DNA of 64,000 nt, from the NCBI RefSeq assembly GCF_963920485.1, contig NZ_OY986431.1, forward strand, positions 1,984,001-2,048,000, read 5' to 3'. This document shows positions 38,732-48,381 of this stretch, in pieces. A model generated the notes under the pieces. It was given only the letters and a program-made list of their open reading frames with translations, was not told the origin of the DNA and did no database searches. Position numbers and translations under genes: made by a program. Source of the stretch: Cyanobium usitatum str. Tous (GTDB lineage Bacteria; Cyanobacteriota; Cyanobacteriia; PCC-6307; Cyanobiaceae). How positions within the stretch are numbered: the stretch's first letter is position 1; each line of letters begins with the position of its first letter.

Positions 38732-38772
38732 AGTGACGCCCACGTTTTGTTGACCTTTCGGAGACCTCCCCC

Positions 38773-40848
38773 GTGGCCCGCGCCTTTCCACTGGAACGCG
38801 TAAGAAATATTGGTATTGCCGCCCACATCGATGCGGGCAAAACCACGACGACTGAACGGATTCTGTTCTATTCAGGCGTTGTCCACAAGATGGGCGAGGT
38901 GCACGACGGTGCAGCGGTCACCGACTGGATGGACCAGGAGCGGGAGCGTGGAATCACGATCACAGCAGCTGCCATTTCCACCACCTGGAAAGACAACCGC
39001 ATCAACATCATCGACACCCCCGGGCACGTCGACTTCACCATCGAGGTGGAGCGTTCGATGCGGGTCCTGGACGGAGTGGTCGCTGTCTTCTGCGCCGTTG
39101 GTGGCGTTCAGCCCCAGTCAGAAACCGTTTGGCGTCAGGCTGACCGCTACAACGTGCCTCGGATCGTGTTCGTCAACAAGATGGACCGGACCGGTGCCGA
39201 CTTCCTCAAGGTCTACGAGCAAATCAAGGATCGGCTCAAAGCCAATGCAGCCCCGATCCAGCTGCCGATCGGAGCTGAGGGCGAACTAAAAGGAATCATC
39301 GACCTTGTACACAACAAGGCGATTATTTACACCAATGATCTCGGCACCGACATCATTGAAAGTGAAATTCCTGAAAATATGGTTGAAGAGGCTAAAAAGT
39401 GGCGCCTCAAGTTGATGGAAACAGTCGCTGAGTCCGTTGAAGACTTAATCGATCCCTTCCTGGAAAATGGCGAGCTCACCGAAGAGCAGTTGATCAAAGG
39501 CATCCGCCAGGCCACCATCCATCATGGCTTGGTGCCAATTGTTTGTGGCTCAGCCTTTAAAAATAAGGGCGTCCAGCTGGTGCTAGACGCGGTGGTCGAC
39601 TACCTGCCAGCACCAGTTGATCTACCTCCCATCACTGGCCTCATGCCAGATGGCAGTGAGTCAAACCGCCCCTGTGACGACAGCGCCCCCTTCAGCGCCC
39701 TGGCCTTCAAAGTGATGGCTGATCCCTACGGCAAGCTCACTTTTGTGCGCATCTATTCCGGGGTGCTGAACAAAGGCAGCTACGTACTCAACTCCACCAA
39801 GGACAAGAAGGAGCGCATTTCCCGCTTGATCCTGCTCAAGGCTATTGACCGCGAAGAGGTGGACGAGCTCCGTGCAGGTGATCTTGGTGCAGTCTTGGGC
39901 CTTAAAGACACCACCACTGGAGACACACTTTGCGTCGAATCTGACCCGATCATCCTCGAATCGCTCTTCATCCCAGAGCCAGTGATCTCGGTGGCTGTCG
40001 AGCCGAAAACCAAGGGTGATATGGAGAAGCTTTCCAAAGCTCTTCAGTCACTTTCAGAAGAAGACCCCACTTTCAGGGTCTCCACCGATCCAGAAACCAG
40101 CCAGACAGTTATTGCTGGCATGGGAGAGCTCCACCTTGAAATCTTGGTGGATCGGATGCTGCGCGAATTTAATGTTCAAGCAAATATCGGCGCTCCGCAG
40201 GTTTCCTATCGCGAAACCATTCGCACCAGCTCCAAGGGGGAAGGAAAATATGCTCGTCAGACTGGTGGCAAAGGTCAATACGGCCACGTAGTGATCGAAA
40301 TGGAGCCAGGCGAGCCAGGCACAGGATTCGAATTCGTCAATAAAATTATTGGTGGCATCGTTCCCAAGGAGTACATCGGTCCTGCAGAAGCCGGCATGAA
40401 GGAGACCTGCCAATCCGGTGTGATTGCTGGTTTCCCGATGATCGACGTCAGGGCAACCATGGTTGACGGCTCTTACCACGACGTCGACTCCTCGGAGATG
40501 GCGTTTAAAATCGCCGGATCCATGGCCTTCAAAGACGCCGTCAAGAAGTGCAATCCCGTACTCCTTGAGCCAATGATGAAGGTGGAAGTCGAGATCCCCG
40601 AGGATTACCTTGGGTCGGTCATCGGCGACCTTTCATCCCGTCGAGGCCAGGTCGAAGGGCAGTCCATTGACAAAGGTCAGTCCAAAGTCCAAACAAAAGT
40701 GCCCCTGGCCGAAATGTTCGGCTACGCCACCCAGCTCCGATCCATGACCCAGGGTCGGGGTATTTTCTCGATGGAGTTCAGCCATTACGAGGAAGTTCCT
40801 CGCAATGTGGCTGAGGCCATCATCTCCAAGAATCAGGGCAATTCCTGA
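38773..40848 (+). CDS. fusA: Elongation factor G
   Basis: EF-G, 691 residues, GTG start, drives translocation and ribosome recycling. GTPase motifs: [19 protein letters not shown] (P-loop), [24 protein letters not shown] (G3) and NKMDRTGAD (G4). Domains II-V follow, with domain IV carrying the loop that enters the decoding site ([20 protein letters not shown]). The central part has visibly more A/T-ending codons than neighbouring ribosomal genes. It is in the str operon between rpsG and tuf. Confidence 0.97.
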   Translation: MARAFPLERVRNIGIAAHIDAGKTTTTERILFYSGVVHKMGEVHDGAAVTDWMDQERERGITITAAAISTTWKDNRINIIDTPGHVDFTIEVERSMRVLDGVVAVFCAVGGVQPQSETVWRQADRYNVPRIVFVNKMDRTGADFLKVYEQIKDRLKANAAPIQLPIGAEGELKGIIDLVHNKAIIYTNDLGTDIIESEIPENMVEEAKKWRLKLMETVAESVEDLIDPFLENGELTEEQLIKGIRQATIHHGLVPIVCGSAFKNKGVQLVLDAVVDYLPAPVDLPPITGLMPDGSESNRPCDDSAPFSALAFKVMADPYGKLTFVRIYSGVLNKGSYVLNSTKDKKERISRLILLKAIDREEVDELRAGDLGAVLGLKDTTTGDTLCVESDPIILESLFIPEPVISVAVEPKTKGDMEKLSKALQSLSEEDPTFRVSTDPETSQTVIAGMGELHLEILVDRMLREFNVQANIGAPQVSYRETIRTSSKGEGKYARQTGGKGQYGHVVIEMEPGEPGTGFEFVNKIIGGIVPKEYIGPAEAGMKETCQSGVIAGFPMIDVRATMVDGSYHDVDSSEMAFKIAGSMAFKDAVKKCNPVLLEPMMKVEVEIPEDYLGSVIGDLSSRRGQVEGQSIDKGQSKVQTKVPLAEMFGYATQLRSMTQGRGIFSMEFSHYEEVPRNVAEAIISKNQGNS

Positions 40849-40887
40849 TCTCTCCTCTACCCACTAACCCCCCGATTCTTTCTACTC

Positions 40888-42117
40888 ATGGCACGCGAGA
40901 AGTTCGAAAGGAACAAACCCCACGTCAACATTGGCACTATCGGCCACGTTGACCACGGCAAAACCACCCTCACGGCTGCCATCACCAACGTGTTGGCGTC
41001 CCAGGGCATGGCCAAGGCCCAGGCCTACGACGAAATCGATGGTGCTCCTGAGGAGAAAGAGCGGGGCATCACTATCAACACGGCCCACGTCGAGTACGAG
41101 ACAGTCAAGCGTCACTACGCTCACGTGGACTGCCCCGGCCACGCTGACTACGTCAAGAACATGATCACCGGTGCCGCCCAGATGGACGGCGCGATCCTGG
41201 TAGTAGCAGCGACCGACGGGCCGATGGCCCAGACCAAGGAACACATCCTCCTTGCCAAGCAGGTGGGCGTTCCCGCCCTAGTGGTGTTCCTCAATAAGAA
41301 GGACATGGTCGACGACGAGGAAATCCTCGAGCTCGTCGAACTGGAAATGCGCGAGCTGCTCAGCAGCTACGACTTCCCTGGCGATGACATCCCCGTGGTG
41401 GCAGGTTCAGCCCTGAAGGCCCTCGAATTTATCCAAGCTGGCAACAAGGCCGAGCGCGGTGCCAATGAGTGGGTTGACAAGATTCTCGACCTAATGGATG
41501 CCGTCGACGAGTCGATTCCCGAGCCCGAGCGCGAGGTCGACAAGCCCTTCTTGATGGCAATCGAGGACGTTTTCTCGATCACCGGTCGTGGCACCGTGGC
41601 AACTGGCCGTATCGAACGCGGCAAGGTCAAGGTTGGCGAAACCGTCCAGATCGTCGGCATCCGCGACACCCGCGAGACCACTGTCACCGGCGTGGAAATG
41701 TTCCGCAAGCTGCTCGAAGAGGGCTTGGCTGGCGACAACTGTGGACTACTGCTGCGCGGTATCCAGAAGGAGGACATCGAGCGCGGCATGGTGCTGGTGA
41801 AGCCCAACTCCATCAAGCCCCACACCAAATTTGAAGGTGAGGTGTATGTGCTTAAGAAGGAAGAAGGCGGCCGCCACACCCCCTTCTTTGCTGGCTATCG
41901 CCCCCAGTTCTACATCCGTACAACTGACGTAACTGGCCAGATCACCGCCTTCACCTCTGACGACGGTGCCAACGTCGAGATGGTGATGCCCGGCGACCGC
42001 ATCAAGATGACCGGCGAGCTCATCTGCCCCGTGGCCATTGAGCAGGGCATGCGCTTTGCTATTCGCGAAGGTGGCCGCACCATCGGTGCTGGCGTGGTCT
42101 CCAAGATCATCGCCTGA
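40888..42117 (+). CDS. tuf: Elongation factor Tu
   Basis: EF-Tu, 409 residues, delivers aminoacyl-tRNA. GTPase motifs are [14 protein letters not shown] (P-loop), [12 protein letters not shown] (switch I), [12 protein letters not shown] (G3) and NKKDMVDD (G4). Domains 2 and 3 follow, with [20 protein letters not shown] and [20 protein letters not shown]. The length, about 10 residues above E. coli, is normal for cyanobacteria. A strong hairpin lies between its stop and rpsJ. Confidence 0.98.
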   Translation: MAREKFERNKPHVNIGTIGHVDHGKTTLTAAITNVLASQGMAKAQAYDEIDGAPEEKERGITINTAHVEYETVKRHYAHVDCPGHADYVKNMITGAAQMDGAILVVAATDGPMAQTKEHILLAKQVGVPALVVFLNKKDMVDDEEILELVELEMRELLSSYDFPGDDIPVVAGSALKALEFIQAGNKAERGANEWVDKILDLMDAVDESIPEPEREVDKPFLMAIEDVFSITGRGTVATGRIERGKVKVGETVQIVGIRDTRETTVTGVEMFRKLLEEGLAGDNCGLLLRGIQKEDIERGMVLVKPNSIKPHTKFEGEVYVLKKEEGGRHTPFFAGYRPQFYIRTTDVTGQITAFTSDDGANVEMVMPGDRIKMTGELICPVAIEQGMRFAIREGGRTIGAGVVSKIIA

Positions 42118-42123
42118 TCCTGA

Positions 42124-42169
42124 GGTAGGTTTTTGGGGTGGGACCTCTTGGGTCTCCACCCCACCTGCC
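42124..42169 (+). promoter_or_regulatory. Long hairpin between tuf and rpsJ
   Basis: Three stacked stems form a 17-bp hairpin. GGTAGG (42124-42129) pairs with CCTGCC (42164-42169), GGGGTGG (42135-42141) with CCACCCC (42156-42162) and GACC (42142-42145) with GGTC (42151-42154), with a TCTTG loop. No T-run follows, so it is not a classical terminator. A second small hairpin, GGGCG/CGCCC, is at 42202-42214. It may lower rpsJ expression relative to tuf, or be an RNase site. Confidence 0.5.
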
Positions 42170-42240
42170 GCTCCTCGACAATCCAGCTCCACCAGCCACC
42201 AGGGCGTTTCGCCCAGGAGCTTCCTGACGCCTGATCCGAC

Positions 42241-42561
42241 ATGTCCACCGCCATTGCCCAGCAGAAGATCCGCATTCGCCTCAAGGCGTTTGATCGCCGG
42301 ATGCTTGATCTCTCCTGCGAAAAAATCATCGAAACTGCCGACCACACTGCCGCCACGGCGATCGGCCCCATTCCGCTACCCACCAAGCGCAAGATCTACT
42401 GCGTGCTGCGCTCGCCCCACGTCGACAAAGACTCCCGCGAGCACTTCGAAACCCGCACCCATCGGCGCATCATCGATATCTACAGCCCTTCGGCAAAGAC
42501 GATCGACGCCCTGATGAAGCTTGACCTGCCCAGCGGCGTTGATATTGAAGTCAAGCTCTGA
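42241..42561 (+). CDS. rpsJ: 30S ribosomal protein S10
   Basis: S10 (NusE), 106 residues: [40 protein letters not shown] and the signature [20 protein letters not shown]. It also takes part in transcription antitermination with NusB. Here it closes the str operon instead of opening the S10 cluster, the known cyanobacterial arrangement. A good terminator follows. Confidence 0.97.
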   Translation: MSTAIAQQKIRIRLKAFDRRMLDLSCEKIIETADHTAATAIGPIPLPTKRKIYCVLRSPHVDKDSREHFETRTHRRIIDIYSPSAKTIDALMKLDLPSGVDIEVKL

Positions 42562-42612
42562 TCTGAGCCCAATCTCAGATAATCCTGCCTGGCCAGTCGC
42601 TGACCCCAGAAT

Positions 42613-42649
42613 GCCCCTGTCACGCCAACGCGTGGCTGGGGCTTTTTTT
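42613..42649 (+). terminator. Rho-independent terminator after rpsJ
   Basis: A 13-bp stem with one mismatch and one G-U pair joins 42613-42625 and 42630-42642 around a CAAC loop, followed by seven T residues (42643-42649). It ends the str operon 51 bases after the rpsJ stop. Confidence 0.85.
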
Positions 42650-42680
42650 CTAGGATGGATTCGCATCTCCTGTTCAAGCC

Positions 42681-43328
42681 ATGGGCGAGCTGGCCGTAAG
42701 GGAGCTGCCGCTGTTTCCCTTGCCCGACGTGGTGCTCTTCCCCCAGGAAGTACTGCCACTTCATATTTTTGAGCCCCGCTACCGGATGCTGCTGCGCACG
42801 GTGATGGCCGGAGACCAGCGCTTCGGAGTTGTGCGTTGGGACCCCCAAAACCAGACCATGGCCGATGTGGGCTGCTGTGCCGAGATCCTGCACTGTCAGA
42901 CCCAGGACGACGATCACAGCAACATTGTGACCATGGGGCAACAGCGTTTTCGCGTACTGGACATCGTGCGTGAGGCGCCCTTTCGGGTGGGAATGGTGAG
43001 CTGGATCGAAGATGAACCCGAGACAAGCCATGCTGATCTCGCTGCTTTGGCGGGCGATGTTGGCCAAGCCCTACGGGATGTGGTGGAACTCACCGGCAAG
43101 CTGATTGGCAAACCGGCCAGCCTGCCAAACGACCTGCCCGACCTGCCCCGGGAGCTGTCGTTCTGGATCGGAGCCCACCTAGGTGGCCCGGTGGCCGACC
43201 ACCAGCAGGCCCTGCTGGAAATCACTGACACCAGCGAGCGCCTGCGCCAGGAATACGAACTGCTGGACCAGACCAGGAGGCAGTTGGCTGCGCGCACCGT
43301 GCTCAAAGACACCTTCCAGCCCCAATAA
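42681..43328 (+). CDS. LON substrate-binding-domain protein
   Basis: 215 residues, consisting only of the N-terminal domain of Lon proteases: VRELPLFPLPDVVLFPQEVL, HIFEPRYRMLLRTVMAGDQR, FGVVRW and QRFRVLDIV. No ATPase or protease domain is present. Stand-alone LON-domain proteins are common in cyanobacteria and their role is not defined. It starts 31 bases after the rpsJ terminator T-run, and the methyltransferase gene begins 8 bases after its stop, so the two are probably co-transcribed. Confidence 0.88.
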   Translation: MGELAVRELPLFPLPDVVLFPQEVLPLHIFEPRYRMLLRTVMAGDQRFGVVRWDPQNQTMADVGCCAEILHCQTQDDDHSNIVTMGQQRFRVLDIVREAPFRVGMVSWIEDEPETSHADLAALAGDVGQALRDVVELTGKLIGKPASLPNDLPDLPRELSFWIGAHLGGPVADHQQALLEITDTSERLRQEYELLDQTRRQLAARTVLKDTFQPQ

Positions 43329-43336
43329 CTCCTGCC

Positions 43337-44320
43337 ATGACCGTCCTGAGCTGGCCCCTGGCCGCCACCATCGGGGCCGGAGCCCTTGGCTGCCTTGCCG
43401 TCGCCCTATCAGCGCGTCTCTGGCTGAAACGCCGGCGACGATATGAATCCTCAGCAAGCGTGGCGGACGCCTACGACCGCTGGACCAATGACCAGCTGCT
43501 GGAGCGGCTCTGGGGGGACCATATCCACCTGGGCTACTACCGCCAGAGTGGTAGCGGCAGGTCGCGCCACCAGGATTTCCGAGTTGCCAAGGAAACCTTC
43601 GTCCATGAACTGGCCCGCTGGAGCGGCCTCGACCAACTGCCCCCCGGCTCCACCGTGCTCGATGTGGGCTGCGGCATTGGCGGCAGCGCCCGCATCCTGG
43701 CGAGGAACTACGGACTGAACGTCCTGGGTATCAGCATCAGCCCGGCCCAGATCGCCCGGGCCACAGCCCTCACTCCAGCCGGCCTCAGCTGCCGCTTTGC
43801 GGTGATGGATGCCCTGGCCCTGGAAATTGCCGACGCCAGCGTTGACGCCGTCTGGAGTGTGGAGGCCTGTCCCCATATGCCCGACAAGCAGCGCTACGCC
43901 GATGAGTTGTTGCGGGTGCTCAAACCAGGCGGCCTGCTGGCTGTAGCTGACTGGAACCGGCGCGATCCGGCCGCTGGCGCCATGGACCGGCGCGAGCGCT
44001 GGGTGATGCGTCAGTTGCTTGAACAGTGGGCCCACCCTGAATTCGCCAGTATCCGCGGGCTGCAAAAGCACCTCGAACAAAGTCAGCAGGCTGGTGGCAT
44101 GACAATCGAAACCGGCGACTGGACCAGCGCCACCCTGCCCTCCTGGATCGAATCGATCTTTGAGGGCGTACGCCGGCCCGGCGCCATCCTGGGCCTGGGT
44201 CCCGCCGCAGTTTTGCAAGGCCTGCGCGAAACGCCCACGATCCTGCTGATGCGTTGGGCCTTCGCCACCGGGCTGATGCAATTTGGCGTCTTTCGCGGCC
44301 GCAAGCCCAGCCAGGCCTAA
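43337..44320 (+). CDS. MPBQ/MSBQ methyltransferase
   Basis: 327 residues, highly similar in motif order to Synechocystis Sll0418. It methylates 2-methyl-6-phytyl- and 2-methyl-6-solanesyl-benzoquinol in tocopherol and plastoquinone synthesis. A single N-terminal membrane anchor (about residues 6-28) precedes AYDRWTNDQLLERLWGDHIH and the SAM site VLDVGCGIGGSARILARNYG. VDAVWSVEACPHMPDKQRYA and LLRVLKPGGLLAVADWNRRD follow. The C-terminal ETPTILLMRWAFATGLMQFG is typical. It lies 8 bases after the LON-domain gene. Confidence 0.88.
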   Translation: MTVLSWPLAATIGAGALGCLAVALSARLWLKRRRRYESSASVADAYDRWTNDQLLERLWGDHIHLGYYRQSGSGRSRHQDFRVAKETFVHELARWSGLDQLPPGSTVLDVGCGIGGSARILARNYGLNVLGISISPAQIARATALTPAGLSCRFAVMDALALEIADASVDAVWSVEACPHMPDKQRYADELLRVLKPGGLLAVADWNRRDPAAGAMDRRERWVMRQLLEQWAHPEFASIRGLQKHLEQSQQAGGMTIETGDWTSATLPSWIESIFEGVRRPGAILGLGPAAVLQGLRETPTILLMRWAFATGLMQFGVFRGRKPSQA

Positions 44321-44327
44321 GCGACGG

Positions 44328-45155
44328 CTAAGCGAGGTTGGTGACCGGATAGGCCCCAAATAGGGCTAGGTGCTCGCAAAGGGGCGCCAGCTCAGCAAGG
44401 GCTGCCTCCAGGGGGGTTGATCCGTCGGGAAGCTCCAGATCAACAAAAAATATGTACTCACCCATCTCCCGCTTTGATGGGCGCGACTCGATCCGGCCCA
44501 TGTTGAGCCCGCGCTGGGCAAAGCAGCCCAGGGCTTCGAGCAGGGCCCCTGGCTGGTTGGAGTGCAGGGAAAAGGCGAGGCTTGCCATCGGGCCCTGCGA
44601 TGAGCGGGGGCCCCGCCGCAGCAACAGGAAGCGGGTGCAGTTGCCCGCCACATCATTGATCGGGTAGGCCAGCTCCAGCAGGCCATGCTCCGTGCCGGCC
44701 TGCTGGGAGGCGATCGCCGCCCGGAAGCGACTGCCCGCCACCATGCGGGCCGCCTCCGCCGTCGAGCTGGTGGGCAGCTGCAAGGCCTGGGGCAGGTGTT
44801 CCGAAAGCCACTGGCTGCACTGGGCCAGGGCCTGGGGATGGGAGAGCACCTCACTCACGCCCGTAATCGGGCCGCTGCCAAGCAGGGCATGGCGGATCGG
44901 CAGCACTAGGGCCCGGGCGACGCTGAGATCCGGATGCTCCCAAAGAGCGTCCAGGCAGGCAGTCACCCCCCCCTCCACTGAATTCTCGACAGGCACCACT
45001 GCCGCATCACAGGTGCCCTGGGCCAGGGCTTGAACAACGGCCCGAATACCTAGCTGAGGCACCAATTCAGGATTGGCGACACCTTCCAACTCGGCCAGTT
45101 GCCGGGTGGCCTGCTCGCCGTAGGTGCCGGCCGGCCCGAGGAAGGCAAAACGCAT
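44328..45155 (-). CDS. pheA: Prephenate dehydratase
   Basis: Monofunctional prephenate dehydratase, 275 residues, converts prephenate to phenylpyruvate for phenylalanine. The catalytic domain has FLGPAGTYGEQATRQL, VVPVENSVEGGVTACLDALW and the TRFLLLRRG region. The C-terminal ACT domain (about residues 188-270) has LAFSLHSNQPGALLEALGCF and LNMGRIESRPSKREMGEYIF, the Phe-feedback ESRP motif. It is convergent with the methyltransferase (7 bases) and divergent from the DUF1997 gene. Confidence 0.95.
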   Translation of the reverse strand: MRFAFLGPAGTYGEQATRQLAELEGVANPELVPQLGIRAVVQALAQGTCDAAVVPVENSVEGGVTACLDALWEHPDLSVARALVLPIRHALLGSGPITGVSEVLSHPQALAQCSQWLSEHLPQALQLPTSSTAEAARMVAGSRFRAAIASQQAGTEHGLLELAYPINDVAGNCTRFLLLRRGPRSSQGPMASLAFSLHSNQPGALLEALGCFAQRGLNMGRIESRPSKREMGEYIFFVDLELPDGSTPLEAALAELAPLCEHLALFGAYPVTNLA

Positions 45156-45224
45156 CGTTTCCGAAACCGAGGACAGGCCATCGAGTGGTGACCGATAGGA
45201 TCATGCCGCGCCGGCCCGCAGGCC

Positions 45225-45737
45225 ATGCCCCTGGCCTTCTGCGCCAGTCAGCAACTGCAACTTGACGTGAGCCACCAGCCCGAACGGCTGGCCGCCTACT
45301 TGAGCGATCAGGATCGGGTGGTCAAAGCCCTGCTGGATCCCAACCAGCTCGAGCCCCTTGGCCCAGGTCGCTATCGCTACGCGGTGACCCATCTGCAGGT
45401 ATTTCAACTGCAGATTCAGCCAGTGGTAGATCTGCGCATCCGTCTTGCCCAAGAACGGCTGGTACTGGAAGCCACCGAGTGTGAACTGGAGGGTTTGGGG
45501 CTAGTGGATGATTTCCAGCTCACCCTGGGATCCTGGTTGGCAGCGGGTGCCAACGGGCTGGAAGGGGAAGCCAGCTTGGCCGTGACGGTGAGCCAGCCAT
45601 CGCTGCTCAAACTGATTCCAGCCAAGGTGCTGGAGGCCACCGGCCGCTCTCTGCTGGCGGGCATCTTGCTGGGCATCAAGGGCCGGGTGGGGCAGCAGCT
45701 ACTCAGCGACTATCGCCTCTGGTGCCAGGAGCACTGA
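45225..45737 (+). CDS. DUF1997 family protein
   Basis: 170 residues, a conserved cyanobacterial and plastid family without an established function. It shows [40 protein letters not shown] and the C-terminal [20 protein letters not shown]. It looks soluble and beta-rich, like a lipid- or ligand-binding fold (inference). Its 3' end overlaps the convergent rnhB gene by 35 bases. Confidence 0.75.
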   Translation: MPLAFCASQQLQLDVSHQPERLAAYLSDQDRVVKALLDPNQLEPLGPGRYRYAVTHLQVFQLQIQPVVDLRIRLAQERLVLEATECELEGLGLVDDFQLTLGSWLAAGANGLEGEASLAVTVSQPSLLKLIPAKVLEATGRSLLAGILLGIKGRVGQQLLSDYRLWCQEH

Positions 45738-46344
45738 GCTCCAGCCGCCCCAAAAAACTATGACGATGCAGCGGCGTTGTGCCGAGGTTTTGGAGGGCGG
45801 CGCGATGCAAGGCCGTGCCATAACCAGCGTGTCGCTCCAGCCCATAGCCCGGATAGCGCTGCGCCAGGGCGGTGATCAAGGCGTCCCGGGCCTGCTTAGC
45901 CAGCACGCTGGCGGCCGCAATCGCCAGGCAGTGGCTATCGCCTCGCACCATTGTGATCTGGTCGCCGTGCCAGCCCCGCAGGGGCAGCACCCCATCCACC
46001 AGCAGCAGCTCAAACGGACACGACAGTTTTTGCAGGGCGCGGGCCATGGCCAGCTCGGTTGCTAGCCGGATGCCGCCGCGATCGATTTCTGCCGCTGAGG
46101 CCTGGCCGAGGGCCCAGGAAGCAGCCAGACGCTGGATAACGGGTACCAAGGCCGCCCTGCGCCGGGCGGTGAGCTTTTTGCTATCGGTGAGCCCCAGACC
46201 AGCCAAGGGCGGTAGCGCTGCGGCCGGCAGCACTACCGCAGCGGCAAACACAGGGCCGAACAGACAGCCACGACCTACCTCATCAACGCCGGCGCACTCG
46301 CCCGGATCCCGGCCCTGCCAGGGATCCGGCTCCGGCCGGCCCAC
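45703..46344 (-). CDS. rnhB: Ribonuclease HII
   Basis: RNase HII, 213 residues, GTG start, removes ribonucleotides from DNA and cuts RNA-DNA hybrids. The metal-binding signature is [20 protein letters not shown] (DEVGRG), with [12 protein letters not shown], the LLVDG aspartate and [20 protein letters not shown]. The start codon follows the rne stop with no gap (TGAGTG), so the two RNases are almost certainly co-translated. The C-terminal 35 bases overlap the convergent DUF1997 gene. Confidence 0.95.
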   Translation of the reverse strand: MGRPEPDPWQGRDPGECAGVDEVGRGCLFGPVFAAAVVLPAAALPPLAGLGLTDSKKLTARRRAALVPVIQRLAASWALGQASAAEIDRGGIRLATELAMARALQKLSCPFELLLVDGVLPLRGWHGDQITMVRGDSHCLAIAAASVLAKQARDALITALAQRYPGYGLERHAGYGTALHRAALQNLGTTPLHRHSFLGRLELSAPGTRGDSR

Positions 46345-48381
46345 TCAGCTGGAGGCCGAGGAGCGCCGGCGGCGGCGGCGCGGTTCGCCTGACTCATCAA
46401 GCTCTGGCTCAGCAACTGCCACCGCGGTGTCAGTTTGGGAGGTTGGGGCTTGGGGGGTTGTGGCCTGAGAAGTTTGGGTTTTCGCTGCAGGGGTTTTGGC
46501 CGCAGAACTGCGGGTGCGACCGCGGCGAGCTGGAATCTCGACTTCAGGAGGAGCGATGCTGGCAGTGGTCGGCACCGACACCGTGACCACAGTCTCGGGC
46601 TCGCTGCGCTCTGGCAGGGGCGTTATTTCCACCAGCGCCGGCATATCTCCATTGCCGTACTGAGCGTCAGCGGCGACCGCGGTACCGCCACGACCACCTC
46701 GTCCACGGCGACGACGGGAACCGGCAGCGGCCAGCTGCTGCCTGGCTTGCTCCAGCACTTCTTCCGCCTCCATGCCGGGGCGAACCACCCTGACCACGAC
46801 GTTGTCGTTGCTGGGGGGCTGCTCGAGCAGCAGGGCGGGATTGAGGCCCATCCAGCCAAACACCAATTCCTGGTCCGCATCCATCGGCACGGCCACCAGC
46901 TCCTGATCAAAGCGGCGGGGGGCCGGCTCCATGCTGGCGCTGCTGCTTGAGACAGGGGCCTCAATCGGGACGATCTCGACCCCATCAGCGGCCTGGGTGC
47001 CAGGCGCATCGAGGAACTCACTGCCATTGCGCCCGCCTCGACCGCCTCGGCGGCGGCGACCGGTAGCGGCCTCGGGGATGGCGGGGCTGAGTACCTCAGC
47101 GCGAGCCGATGCGGCGGAGCGCACCAGGCCGGTGAGGGTTGCCAGGGGCTGCAGCGTGTCTTTGCCAGGGAGAACGGCCACATGACCCAGGCCCCCACAG
47201 CTGGGACAAGCTCGCCCAAACAATTCGTAGATGTTCTGACCCTGGCGCTTGCGGGTGAGCTCCACTAGGCCGAGCTCGGTGAGCTGGGCTATCTGGGGAC
47301 GGGCGGCATCGTCTCGAACCGCCTGGGTGAAATGCTCGAGCAGCTGCAGCTGATCACGACGGGACTCCATATCAATGAAGTCGATGATCACCACCCCACC
47401 GATATTGCGCAGCTTCAGCTGGCGGCCGATCTCCACCGCCGCTTCGCAGTTGGTCCAGAGCACCGTCTCGCGGGAGTTGGCCGAGCGGGTAAAGGAGCCG
47501 GAGTTGACATCAATGACAGTGAGCGCCTCGGTGGGCTCGATAATCACGTAGCCGCCAGAAGGCAGATCAACTCGCGGCTTCAAGGCATCGCGAATGGCGG
47601 CATTGACCTTGAAGTGCTCGAGAATCTCAGCCGACTCGGTGTGAGCTTCCACCAGCACCGTGGTGTGATCAGAGCCCAAAAAGGCATTGGCCCGGGCAAC
47701 CGCTTCCGGGGTATCAACCACCACCCGCACCAGCTCTGGGCTGTAGAGATCGCGCAAGACGCGATGCACAAAGTCTTCGTCGCGGTTGAGCAGCACCGGT
47801 GGGCTGGCGCTTTCGGCGGCGGTTTGGATGCCCTCCCACTGGCGCAGCAGGGCTTCAAGGTCGTCGATCAGCAGCTCTTCGCTAACAGCTTCTGCCTCGG
47901 TGCGGATCAACAGGCCGGCGCCTGGTGGCTTGATCAGCACACCGAGGGCCCGCAGCCGGTTGCGCTCGTTCTCACCGTTGATGCGGCGGGAGATGTTCAC
48001 TCCCTGGCCGTGGGGCTGCAGCACCAAAAACCGCCCCGGCAAGGCCAGGTTGCCGGTGAGGCGAGGCCCCTTGGTGCCCGTGGGCTCCTTCATCACCTGC
48101 ACCAACACCTTCTGGCGCGGCTCCAGTAGCTCGGTAATGCCGGCAGCTCCCTTGCGCAGCCGCAGGGGACCCAGATCGGTGACGTGAATAAAGCCGTTCT
48201 TTTCGCTTTCGCCGATATTTACAAAAGCGGCATCGATGCCAGGCAACACATTTTCAACGGTGCCTAGATAGACGTCTCCGATCTGATAGCGGCCTTGGGC
48301 TACAACCAGTTCATCAACACGTTCGTCGTTGAGAACTGCGGCGATTCGCAGTTGCTCGGCTATGACGATCTGCTGGGGCAT
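46345..48381 (-). CDS. rne: Ribonuclease E/G
   Basis: RNase E/G family, 678 residues, cyanobacterial type with a short C-terminal tail. The S1 domain is near residues 30-120 (YLGTVENVLPGIDAAFVNIG). The 5'-sensor region follows, and the catalytic DNase-I-like region includes VIDVNSGSFTRS and GGVVIIDFIDME with the acidic metal ligands. The Zn-link is FGRACPSCGGLGH. From about residue 420 the tail is Arg/Gly and Pro/Thr rich, a likely disordered scaffold. A long structured leader precedes it, and rnhB follows directly. Confidence 0.95.
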   Translation of the reverse strand: MPQQIVIAEQLRIAAVLNDERVDELVVAQGRYQIGDVYLGTVENVLPGIDAAFVNIGESEKNGFIHVTDLGPLRLRKGAAGITELLEPRQKVLVQVMKEPTGTKGPRLTGNLALPGRFLVLQPHGQGVNISRRINGENERNRLRALGVLIKPPGAGLLIRTEAEAVSEELLIDDLEALLRQWEGIQTAAESASPPVLLNRDEDFVHRVLRDLYSPELVRVVVDTPEAVARANAFLGSDHTTVLVEAHTESAEILEHFKVNAAIRDALKPRVDLPSGGYVIIEPTEALTVIDVNSGSFTRSANSRETVLWTNCEAAVEIGRQLKLRNIGGVVIIDFIDMESRRDQLQLLEHFTQAVRDDAARPQIAQLTELGLVELTRKRQGQNIYELFGRACPSCGGLGHVAVLPGKDTLQPLATLTGLVRSAASARAEVLSPAIPEAATGRRRRGGRGGRNGSEFLDAPGTQAADGVEIVPIEAPVSSSSASMEPAPRRFDQELVAVPMDADQELVFGWMGLNPALLLEQPPSNDNVVVRVVRPGMEAEEVLEQARQQLAAAGSRRRRGRGGRGGTAVAADAQYGNGDMPALVEITPLPERSEPETVVTVSVPTTASIAPPEVEIPARRGRTRSSAAKTPAAKTQTSQATTPQAPTSQTDTAVAVAEPELDESGEPRRRRRRSSASS

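Noticed and set aside
42613-42649. Hairpin after rpsJ considered as a small-RNA gene
   Set aside because: A single stem with a T-run placed just after a stop codon is fully explained as a terminator.
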